Source of the DNA: Gadus chalcogrammus
Taxonomy: Eukaryota > Chordata > Actinopteri > Gadiformes > Gadidae
Assembly (NCBI RefSeq): GCF_026213295.1
Contig: NC_079417.1
Location: 310,158 to 374,157 of the forward strand
Direction of reading: 5' to 3'
Length of the DNA stretch: 64,000 nucleotides
Below the pieces are notes generated by a model. That model did no database searches. It was not told the origin of the DNA and saw only the letters and a program-made list of their open reading frames with translations. Within the stretch, counting starts at the first letter, position 1. Each line of letters opens with the position of its first letter. Of this stretch, positions 1 through 9,604 are shown one piece after another. Both the position numbers and the translations under genes were made by a program.

Positions 1-2361
1 CCCTCTAACCTCCTCCTCCTCCCCCCTCTAACGTCCTCCTCCTCCTCCCCCCTCTAACGTCCTCCTCCTCCTCCCCCTCTAACGTCCTCCTCCTCCCCCC
101 TCTAACGTCCTCCTCCTCCTCCCTCTAACGTCCTCCTCCTCCTCCCTCTAACGTCCTCCTCCTCCCCCCTCTAACGTCCTCCTCCTCCTCCCCCCTCTAA
201 CGTCCTCCTCCTCCTCCCCCCTCTAACGTCCTCCTCCTCCTCCCCCCTCTAACGTCCTCCTCCTCCTCCCTCTAACGTCCTCCTCCTCCCCCCTCTAACG
301 TCCTCCTCCTCCTCCCCCCTCTAACGTCCTCCTCCTCCTCCCCCTCTAACGTCCTCCTCCTCCCCCTCTAACGTCCTCCTCCTCCCCCTCTAACTTCCTC
401 CTCCTCCCCCTCTAACGTCCTCCTCCTCCCCCCTCTAACGTCCTCCTCCTCCTCCCCCCTCTAACGTCCTCCTCCTCCCCCCTCTAACGTCCTCCTCCTC
501 CCCCCTCTAACGTCCTCCTCCTCCTCCTCCCCCCTCTATCGTCCTCCTCCTCCCCCCTCTAACGTCCTCCTCCCCCCTCTAACCTCCTCCTCCTCCTCCT
601 CCCTCTAACGTCCTCCTCCTCCTCCTCCTCCCCTCTATCGTCCTCCTCCTCCTCCTCCCCCCTCTAACGTCCTCCTCCTCCCCCTCTAACGTCCTCCTCC
701 TCCTCCCCCCTCTAATGTCCTCCTCCTCCCCCTCTAACGTCCTCCTCCTCCTCCCCCTCTAACGTCCTCCTCCTCCTCCCCCTCTAACGTCCTCCTCCTC
801 CTCCCCCCTCTAACGTCCTCCTCCTCCTCCCTCTAACGTCCTCCTCCTCCTCCCCCTCTAACGTCCTCCTCCCCCTCTAACGTCCTCCTTCTCCCCCCCT
901 CTAACGTCCTCCTCCTCCCCCTCTAACGTCCTCCTCCTCCTCCCCCTCTAACGTCCTCCTCCTCCTCCCCCCTCTAACGTCCTCCTCCTCCTCCCCCTCT
1001 AACGTCCTCCTCCCCCTCTAACGTCCTCCTCCTCCCCCTCTAACGTCCTCCTCCTCCTCCCCCACCTCCTCCTCCTCCTCCCCCACCTCCTCCTCCTCCT
1101 CCCCCACCTCGTCCTCCTCCTCCTCCCCCTCTAACGTCCTCCTCCTCCTCCCCCCTCTAACGTCCTCCTCCTCCCCCTCTAACGTCCTCCTCCTCCCCCC
1201 TCTAACGTCCTCCTCCTCCTCCCCCCTCTAACGTCCTCCTCCTCCTCCCTCTAACCTCCTCCTCCCCCTCTAACCTCCTCCTCCTCCCCCCTCTAACGTC
1301 CTCCTCCTCCTCCTCCTCCCTCTAACGTCCTCCTCCTCCTCCTCCCCCCTCTATCGTCCTCCTCCTCCCTCTAACGTCCTCCTCCCCCCTCTAACGTCCT
1401 CCTCCTCCCCCCTCTAACGTCCTCCTCCTCCTCCCTCTAACGTCCTCCTCCTCCTCCTCCCCTCTATCGTCCTCCTCCTCCTCCCTCTAACGTCCTCCTC
1501 CTCCTCCTCCCCTCTATCGTCCTCCTCCTCCCTCTAACGTCCTCCTCCCCCCTCTAACGTCCTCCTCCTCCTCCCTCTAACGTCCTCCTCCTCCTCCCTC
1601 TAACGTCCTCCTCCTCCTCCTCCTCCCTCTATCGTCCTCCTCCTCCTCCTCCCCTCTAACGTCCTCCTCCCCCCTCTAACGTCCTCCTCCTCCTCCCCCT
1701 CTAACGTCCTCCTCCTCCTCCTCCCCTCTAACGTCCTCCTCCCCCCTCTAACGTCCTCCTCCTTCTCCCCCCTCTAACGTCCTCCTCCTCCCCCTCTAAC
1801 GTCCTCCTCCTCCTCCCCCACCTCCTCCTCCTCCCCCACCTCCTCCTCCTCCTCCCCCACCTCGTCCTCCTCCTCCTCCCCTCTAACGTCCTCCTCCTCC
1901 TCCCCCTCTAACGTCCTCCTCCCCCCTCTAACGTCCTCCTCCTCCTCCCCCTCTAACGTCCTCCTCCTTCTCCCCCCTCTAACGTCCTCCTCCTCCCCCT
2001 CTAACGTCCTCCTCCTCCTCCCCCACCTCCTCCTCCTCCCCCACCTCCTCCTCCTCCTCCCCCACCTCCTCCTCCTCCTCCTCCCCCCCTCTAACGTCCT
2101 CCCCCTCTAACGTCCTCCTCCTCCCCCTCTAATGTCCTCCTCCTCCTCCCCCCTCTAACGTCCTCCTCCTCCTCCCCCCTCTAACGTCCTCCTCCTCCTC
2201 CCCCCTCTAACTTCCTCCTCCTCCCCCTCTAACGTCCTCCTCCTCCCCCCTCTAACGTCCTCCTCCCCCCCCCCCCTCTAACGTCCTCCTCCTCCTCCCT
2301 CTAACGTCCTCCTCCTCCTCCTCCTCCTCCCCCCTCTAATGTCCTCCTCCTCCTCTCCTCC
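1..2361. repeat. Pyrimidine-rich minisatellite upstream of a GNL2 exon
   Basis: About 100 degenerate copies of a 20-26 bp unit made of CCTCCTCCTCCC runs plus CTCTAACGT. It occupies the whole 3' part of the GNL2 intron up to the acceptor (CAG at 2361-2363). I see no AG dinucleotide anywhere in it. Variants replace CTCTAACG by CTCTATCG, CTCTAATG or CCACC. The other strand is a polypurine tract. Confidence 0.95.
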
Positions 2362-2363
2362 AG

Positions 2364-5300
2364 AACTCCAAGGTGCACATCCTTGACACCGAGGGCTTCC
2401 AGACCACCTTCGGCCCGCGGGCCCAGAGGAAGAGGCCCAGCCTGCTGGTGGAGGACGTCAAGGACCTGGTGGTGCGGGCGGAGGCCTCCGTCCTCTCCTA
2501 CAGCGCCGACAAGGACCGCGACCTGGTCACCGAGGATTCAGGGGTCCGGTAAGGTCTAGTGCTCTGTAAACCAGGTCCCTCTAGTCTAGTGCACTGTAAA
2601 CCAGGTCCCTCTAGTCTAGTCTAGTGCTCTGTAAACCAGGTCCCTCTAGTCTAGTGCTCTGTAAACCAGGTCCCTCTAGTCTAGTGCACTGTAAACCAGG
2701 TCCCTCTAGTCTAGTGCACTGTAAACCAGGTCCCTCTAGTCTAGTGCTCTGTAAACCAGGTCCCTCTAGTCTAGTGCTCTGTAAACCAGGTCCCTCTAGT
2801 CTAGTGCTCTGTAAACCAGGACCCTCTAGTCTAGTGCTCTGTAAACCAGGACCCTCTAGTCTAGTGCTCTGTAAACCAGGTCCCTCTAGTCTAGTACTCT
2901 GTAAACCAGGTCCCTCTAGTCTAGTGCTCTGTAAACCAGGTCCCTCTAGTCTAGTTCTCTGTAAACCAGGTCCCTCTAGTCTAGTGCTCTGTAAACCAGG
3001 CCCCTTAGTCTAGTGCTCTGTAAACCAGGTCCCTCTAGTCTAGTGCTCTGTAAACCAGGTCCCTCTAGTCTAGTGCTCTGTAAACCAGGTCCCTCTAGTC
3101 TAGTGCTCTGTAAACCAGGTCCCTCTAGTCTAGTGCTCTGTAAACCAGGTCCCTCTAGTCTAGTGCTCTGTAAACCAGGACCCTCTAGTCTAGTGCTCTG
3201 TAAACCAGGACCCTCTAGTCTAGTCTAGTGCTCTGTAAACCAGGTCCCTCTAGTCTAGTGCTCTGTAAACCAGGTCCCTCTAGTCTAGTGCTCTGTAAAC
3301 CAGGCCCCTTAGTCTAGTGCTCTGTAAACCAGGTCCCTCTAGTCTAGTGCTCTGTAAACCAGGTCCCTCTAGTCTAGTGCTCTGTAAACCAGGTCCCTCT
3401 AGTCTAGTGCTCTGTAAACCAGGTCCCTCTAGTCTAGTGCTCTGTAAACCAGGTCCCTCTAGTCTAGTGCTCTGTAAACCAGGTCCCTCTAGTCTAGTGC
3501 TCTGTAAACAAGGTCCCTCTAGTCTAGTACTCTGTAAACCAGGTCCCTCTAGTCTAGTGCTCTGTAAACCAGGTCCCTCTAGTCTAGTGCTCTGTAAACC
3601 AGGACCCTCTAGTCTAGTGCTCTGTAAACCAGGTCCCTCTAGTCTAGTGCTCTGTAAACCAGGTCCCTCTAGTCTAGTGCTCTGTAAACCAGGTCCCTCT
3701 AGTCTAGTCTAGTGCTCTGTAAACCAGGTCCCTCTAGTCTAGTCTACTAGTGCTCTGTAAACCAGGTCCCTCTAGTCTAGTGCTCTGTAAACCAGGTTAC
3801 ATACCCTGCTCGAGTTAAATCACGAGCAGGGGGGGACGGTCATGAGGAAGAGGAGGATGGGGATGATGAAGTGAACCCTGTCTCTCCAGGGAGGAGGTGC
3901 GCGAAGAGATCTTCAAGAAGGGCCAGTCCAAGAGGATCTGGGGAGAGCTGTACAAGGTACGGTATCACTGCTACTGTTTCACACACGCATTAACACACCT
4001 GATGGAGGGAGGTGATTGGCGGGTCCTGTGATTGATTGGCGGGTCCTGTGATTGGGGGTTCCTGTGATTGATTGGCGGTTCCTGTGATTGATTGGCGGTT
4101 CCTGTGATTGATTGGCGGTTCCTGTGATTGATTGGCGGTTCCTGTGATTGATTGGCGGTTCCTGTGATTGATTGGCGGTTCCTGTGATTGATTGGCGGGT
4201 CCTGTGATTGATTGCCGGGTCCTGTGATTGATTGCCGGGTCCTGTTCCCTAGGTGATTGACTCGTCCGACGTGGTGATCCAGGTCCTGGACGCCCGGGAC
4301 CCAATGGGCACGCGCTCCCAGAGTATCGAGACGTACATGAAGAAGGAGAAGCCATGGAAACACCTCATCTTCGTCCTCAACAAGTGTGACCTCATCCCAA
4401 CCTGGGTCACGGTAGGTCACCTCTGAAGACCTTTCCTGACCAGCCAATCAGAGCTGACGTTACCCTGAACCTTACTGAACAGTTTCTGCATTATTAGATG
4501 AGTATGTGAAAAGGTCCCTACAGTATTCCATGAGGACCGGTGTTTAGCCCCCCAGGACTGCACAGGAGTACTGGGTACAACACACCGTCAGTAGGGGAGG
4601 CCACACTGTATCCATGACCATGAACCCCGCCCTTGTTGTTGTGTATCCATGACCATGAACCCCGCCCTTATTGTTGTGTATCCATGACCAAGAACCCCGC
4701 CCTTGTTGTTGTGTATCCATGACCATGAACCCCCCCCTTGTTGTTGTGTATCTATGACCATGAACCCCGCCCTTGTTGTTGTGTATCTATGACCATGAAC
4801 CCCCCCCTTGTTGTTGTGTATGACCATGAACCCCGCCCTTGTTGTTGTGTATCCATGACCATGAACCCCGCCCTTGTTGTTGTGTATCCATGACGATGAA
4901 CCCCGCCCTTGTTGTTGTGTATCCATGACGATGAACCCCACCCTTGTTGTTGCTATAGAAACGCTGGGTGGCCATTCTCTCTGCCATTAACCCCACCCTG
5001 GCCTTCCACGCCAGCCTCACCAACTCCTTCGGCAAAGGCTGCCTCATTCAGCTGCTCCGGCAGTTCGGCAAGGTGAGCCTCACCCTCCACCTCCACCCGC
5101 TGACGTAGATCTCTGTAGGGGGCCACTTCAGCAGACTGACGTAGAGCATCTCCTCCTCCCCCCCCAGCTCCACACTGATAAGAAGCAGATCAGCGTTGGG
5201 TTCATCGGCTACCCAAACGTGGGGAAGAGCTCCGTCATCAACACCCTGAGGTCCAAGAAGGTCTGCAACGTGGCGCCCATCGCCGGGGAGACCAAGGTAC

Positions 5301-8300
5301 TGTACCGCCCTCCCCCCCCCACCCCCAGCTATATACAGACAGACCCCCCCCCCCCCCATCTCCAGCTATATACAGACAGACCCCCCCCCCCATCTCCAGC
5401 TATATACAGACAGACCCCCCCCCTCACCCATGTCTCTCTACGGTCTTGTCTCTCTAGGTGTGGCAGTACTCTGATGCTCCGGGTCTTGTCTCTCTACGGT
5501 CTTGTCTCTCTAGGTGTGGCAGTACTCTGATGCTCCGGGTCTTGTCTCTCTACGGTCTTGTCTCTCTAGGTGTGGCAGTACTCTGATGCTCCGGGTCTTG
5601 TCTCTCTACGTTCTTGTCTCTCTACGGTCTTGTCTCTCTAGGTGTGGCAGTACCCTGATGCTCTGGGTCTTGTCTCTCTACGGTCTTGTCTCTCTAGGTG
5701 TGGCAGTACTCTGATGCTCCGGGTCTTGTCTCTCTACGGTCTTGTCTCTCTAGGTTTGGCAGTACCCTGATGCTCTGGGTCTTGTCTCTCTACGGTCTTG
5801 TCTCTTTAGGTGTGGCAGTACATCACTCTGATGCGCCGTATCTTCCTCATCGACTGCCCGGGCGTGGTGTACCCGTCTGAGGACAGCGAGTCAGACATCG
5901 TCCTGAAGGGAGTGGTGAGTTCAGCCACAATGATCGTCTTGTTATTATTCTTTGAGCTGCTCTGTAGTCTAGGTCGGTAACCATTAGACCGCCTGCGCTG
6001 AACGCCTGCATCATGTTCTCCTCAGGTCCAAGTGGAGAAGATCAAGCACCCAGAGGAGCACATCCCGGCCGTCCTGGAGCGGGCCAAGCCCGAGTACATC
6101 CAGAAGACCTACCGCATCCCCACCTGGAGCTCCCCAGAGGACTTCCTGGAGAAACTGGCCTTCCGCACCGGGAAGCTGCACAAGGTCAGCAGGGGGCCGG
6201 GCTTTACCGCAGATCACCTCCCTATCTGAAGGCCCCCACCCAGGAGATGGTCTCCCATCAGCTCGTTAAGAATCAGTGGCTCGTTAGTGACCCAAGCTCA
6301 TAGATAAACCAGTCGATCATAGATAAACAGTGTTGTTAATAATAATTAGCTTTTTAAGAATCAGCTTTTAATAACCAGTGGCTTGTTAAAGGAGAAATCC
6401 GGGGTAAAATGGATCTGGGATATGATTGGTATGATAACGAGTTGGAATGTTCGTTTGGCAGCAAAAAAGTGCATATAGACGCATTCTTAAGTTGGCTGAT
6501 TTCAGCCGATTCTACCAAAACGCTATTAACGATAGGGTATGTCTCATGGTAAAAACTAAATCGCTATTTTAAACCACTTACAAGGCTAGAAGTAGCCCTA
6601 CACTTATTTGGTAGTATAATAAGGGTCTTGACATATAAAACGAGGCATTGATAACTTTGTAAGTGACAGATTGATATTAAAAATGACATTTTATACAGAC
6701 AATACCATCCGTAGTTCACCTGTCGACGCCATCTTGTCTTTAAGACTCGATAGGTAGATTGGTGAACACAGAGCTTGTGACATCCGTCAACAACACGCAA
6801 GCCCTGTGTTCGCCAATCTACCTATCGAGTCTTAAAAACAAGATGGCATCGATGGTTGAGCTACTGATGGTATTGTGTGTATAAAATGTCTTGTAATAAA
6901 CCATCCATTGACACCGGATTTCTCCTTTGACTACCAGTGGTATTTAAATAGGCAGCGGCAGCATGATATGTGATCATAGGGCTGTTGTGTTGCAGGGCGG
7001 AGAACCAGACATTGTCACGGTCTCTAAGATGGTGCTCAACGATTGGCAGAGGGGACGCATCCCGTTCTTCGTGAAACCGCCAGGACCCGATAACGACCCG
7101 GAGGTGAGAACCGGTGGAACCATATGGCGGGGATGACGTCATCGTGACGGTGTGATGACGTCATCGTGACGGTGTGATGACGTCATCGTGAGGGTGTGAT
7201 GACGTCATCGTGAGGGTGTGATTCCATCATTGCGACATTGTGACGGCGTCATCGTGACGGTGTGACGGCGTCATCGTGACGTTGTGACGGCGTCGTGATG
7301 GCGACATGGCGTCATAGTGACGTGTGACAGCGTTATTGTGACTGGGTGATGGCGCCATCGTGATGTGTGACAGCGTCATAGTGACGTTGCGATGGTTTCA
7401 TTGTGCGGTGTTATGACGTCATCGTGATGGTGTGACGGCGTCATCGTGACTGCAGCGTGATGACGTCATCGTGGCCTCTTCATGTCTATCTTTGGGTTGT
7501 TCTGGAGGCTAGTGTTTCATCCATGTTGTGTGATGTGAACTTTGAGAAGGTCATTGTGTTATTCGTTCATCCTTTCCTTTGGGTGTGTCGGCTGTGTGCT
7601 GCCTCCTAGAAATCAATCAATATTCAGGAAAACGACCAACTATTGTATTAGTATGGACGCTAGCTGCTAAAAGAGAATGAAGGGAGGAGACCTGACCATG
7701 GATGTGATGTGACTCCTGCAGGGCAAGGAGAAGGAGGCCGCTGCACCTGGGGCTGAGGTGCAGGTGCAGGAGGAGCAGCAGCAGCAGCAGCAGGAGGAGC
7801 AGCAGGAGGGGGAGGAGGAGGTGGCGGCCATGCCCGCAGAGCAGGAGGCCCAGGAGAGATGTAAGGAGAAGCAGAAGGAGCAGGTCCAGAAGATTCTGGC
7901 CGGCGTGCGTCAGAACTTTGGGAAGATCTCGGTGGCGCCGGAGTTCAACGACGAGGACCTGGACCCCGTGGAGATGGCCGACCTCGACCCCTCCGACTTC
8001 TCCGACGTGGAGGAGGAGGAGGATGAGGAGGATGCTGGAGAGGAGGAGAAGGAGGAGGAGCAGCAGGAGCAGCAGGAGGAGCAGGCTGCAGCAGGGGGAC
8101 AGGCGGGGCGGCCCAGCACCGCGGCAGCAGGGGTGACCAAAGGCCCCAGCAACACGATCCGTCAGCTGGACGAGAAGATCGCAAAATACAAGCAGTTCCT
8201 GGACCGCGCCAAGTCCAAACGCTTCTCTGCCATCCGGTACGTCCCACAGCCAGGGCCTATCCCTCCTTCCTCTCTGTGGCCCCTAGGAGCCAGGGCCATC

Positions 8301-9113
8301 CCTCTAGGAGCCAGGGCCTATCCCTCCTCTCTGGCCCCTAGGAGCCAGGGCCTATCCCTCCTCTCTGGCCCCTAGGAGCACCTGAGATGTGTTATTGTGA
8401 GAGGCTCCATGTGGTGCCGGTGCTGCCTAATCAACGGCCTGTCTTCAATAAGGGCCTCAGCCCTGGCAGGGTGCGCAACGCTACATCACAGGCTGCGCGC
8501 GGCCCCGTGTGGCGGGAGGCCAGTCAGCCGCCAGCTTCCAGCGGCCTTGATGCGCCGCTAATGTTCTCTCTCTCTCTGCACAGGATTCCAAAGGGGCTGT
8601 CAAGCAAAGTGTTAGCAGACGACAAACCCAAACAAGATGAGAAGCAAGCCCATATTAAAGGTAGGTCTACACACATCCCCCCCACCCCTACCACCTGCTA
8701 GTGCCCTTATCGTTGGGGAATGTCCCAGCATCAGCCTGGTTAACGCTCAGTGCTCTGTTCCCAGCTGTGATCGAGAGGTCAAAGAAGAGGAGGGCGGGGG
8801 AGGAGGAAACCCCGGCCGCGGCCAAGATGACCTCCAAACAGGTGACCTCTTCCTCCTCATCACGGCCTGTAAACCATGGTGGACGTGAATCTAATATACA
8901 ACAGAGTGTAAATGTAGCGACAGCGGGGTCGTGGAGGGAACCTGCACTGACGCCTTCCACTCTCTCTCTCTCTCCCAGAGACGCGCAGCCGAGCGGGCGA
9001 GCAAGCTGAAGGTGGGCGCGCGTTACTACGAGACGCACAACGTCAAGAACAAGAACCGGGACAAGAAGATGCCCGTGTTGGAGGGCAAGAAGGGCAAGAA
9101 GGCAAAGCGCTAG
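2364..9113 (+). CDS. gnl2: GNL2 (nucleolar GTP-binding protein 2), 12 exons, 5' partial
   Basis: Exons: 2364-2548, 3890-3956, 4253-4411, 4959-5072, 5168-5296, 5810-5914, 6026-6184, 6996-7103, 7722-8236, 8584-8660, 8765-8841, 8979-9113 (TAG). All junctions are GT-AG and keep frame; together they are 1830 nt, 609 residues plus stop. About 130 N-terminal residues expected from vertebrate GNL2 lie upstream of the window. The GTPase motifs occur in permuted order: [10 protein letters not shown] and G4 NKCD (exon 4253-4411), HAS-type G5 (4959-5072), P-loop GYPNVGKSS (5168-5296), then G3 DCPGV (5810-5914). This order is the hallmark of the YlqF/Nug2 family. Exon 7722-8236 encodes a Q/E-rich acidic stretch, and the last exon a lysine-rich nucleolar-type tail ending GKKGKKAKR. 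Known family role: pre-60S maturation in the nucleolus. Every intron except the shortest carries tandem repeats. Identification by recognition of the family sequence; very secure. Confidence 0.96.
2552..3797. repeat. 30-bp minisatellite in GNL2 intron, starting at the donor
   Basis: About 41 near-identical 30-bp copies containing GTCTAGTGCTCTGTAAACC and AGGTCCCTCTA. The array starts three bases after the donor GT at 2549. The unit length is a multiple of three, so long false reading frames result. Confidence 0.95.
4012..4245. repeat. 20-bp-type minisatellite in GNL2 intron
   Basis: About 11 copies of a 20-bp unit containing GTGATTGATTGGCGG, filling most of the intron 3957-4252. Confidence 0.9.
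4603..4950. repeat. 35-bp minisatellite abutting a GNL2 acceptor
   Basis: About 10 copies containing CCATGACCATGAACCCCGCC and CTTGTTGTTG. The last copy merges into the real acceptor tract CTTGTTGTTGCTATAG at 4943-4958, so the array appears to be built from the pyrimidine tract of that splice site. Confidence 0.9.
5303..5424. repeat. Short C-rich tandem repeat in GNL2 intron
   Basis: Three copies of a unit with AGCTATATACAGACAGACC followed by poly-C, at the 5' end of intron 5297-5809. Confidence 0.8.
5425..5809 (+). repeat. 56-bp array carrying copies of a GNL2 splice acceptor and exon start
   Basis: Tandem units end in CTCTCTAG followed by GTGTGGCAGTAC and TCTGATGC. These match the true acceptor (TTAG ending at 5809) and the first bases of exon 5810-5914, except that the decoys lack the five exon bases ATCAC. 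Acceptor-like AG boundaries precede 5458, 5514, 5570, 5642, 5698 and 5754; the real one precedes 5810. Spacing is 56 bp except one 72-bp interval. Confidence 0.95.
6382..6932. mobile_element. Non-autonomous DNA transposon (MITE) in GNL2 intron
   Basis: Matching termini at 6388-6402 and 6914-6928 (AAAGGAGAAATCCGG and its inverse) enclose about 0.54 kb. Inside, 6741-6769 and 6805-6834 form a second inverted pair (CGATAGGTAGATTGG and its complement). The left end reads TTAAAGGAG and the right end inverted reads TCAAAGGAG, so a TTAA target is possible. An 8-bp direct repeat ACCAGTGG lies slightly outside at 6374-6381 and 6933-6940, an alternative target duplication. No coding capacity. Family not certain. 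Confidence 0.75.
7125..7475. repeat. Degenerate 22-bp repeat rich in CRE octamers, GNL2 intron
   Basis: Diverged copies of a unit around TGATGACGTCATCGTGACGG. The palindrome TGACGTCA occurs at 7134, 7156, 7178, 7200, 7414 and 7461. Confidence 0.85.
8245..8380. repeat. Minisatellite after GNL2 exon 9 donor
   Basis: Three to four diverged copies containing GGAGCCAGGGCCTATCCCTC and CTCTGGCCCCTA, beginning about 10 bases after the donor at 8237. Confidence 0.75.
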
Positions 9114-9246
9114 AGGAACGCTGTGGACACTAACAGGCCTTCACACAGCCTGCTGGCGGACTGACAGGGAGGAGTCCTAAGAGGAGCTCTCATTGGTGGA
9201 GGGGTGGGGGCGTGGCTCTCTGAGCCTTTTGTTTAATGGGTTCCCT

Positions 9247-9335
9247 GAGTGCACACTTAATGTGTGGAGGTGAAATGTGTCCTCCATCAAGTGGACTGAT
9301 GGAGGGCACATTTCAGCTCAGTGGAGTGTGCACTC
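9247..9335 (+). other. Long imperfect hairpin in GNL2 3' UTR
   Basis: Outer arms 9247-9256 and 9326-9335 (GAGTGCACAC with GTGTGCACTC) and inner arms 9272-9289 and 9297-9314 (GAAATGTGTCCTCCATCA, one mismatch that could pair as G-U) surround a 7-nt loop. The fold-back of about 89 nt is the size of a pre-miRNA, but no known miRNA is recognised. Confidence 0.6.
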
Positions 9336-9568
9336 CAGAGCCTTCTGTTGGAGCCTCAGGGGGCAGATAAGGACTCATTAATCCACCTCTAGACACATGT
9401 CTGACCCACGCGCCCGCTGGCATCTCGACAACCTTTCAAGTCTCAGAGAAAACGATAACTTGTGCTGTAAAAAGATATTTACACCCAGAGACCCACAATG
9501 TGTTGAATGTTTTTTATAAATCTGCGTCCAGGCCTTAAATGAGGTCAGGTGTCTTGTGTCGGAGGATC

Positions 9569-9604
9569 TCATTTCTTTGGAGTGATGGTTACTTCCAGCT
9601 GGGC
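9569..9604 (-). CDS. dnali1: DNALI1 terminal coding micro-exon (36 nt)
   Basis: Acceptor TTCTCATTGCAG is followed by codons for AQLEVTITPKK and TGA, matching the conserved C-terminus of DNALI1 (human ends AQLEGIIAPKK). It joins in frame to the donor after codon LK at 9753. Confidence 0.93.
   Translation of the reverse strand, partial: AQLEVTITPKK

Noticed and set aside
2624..3712. Open frames repeating [10 protein letters not shown]
   Set aside because: They are the 30-bp GNL2 intronic minisatellite read through; no start context, splice logic or homology.
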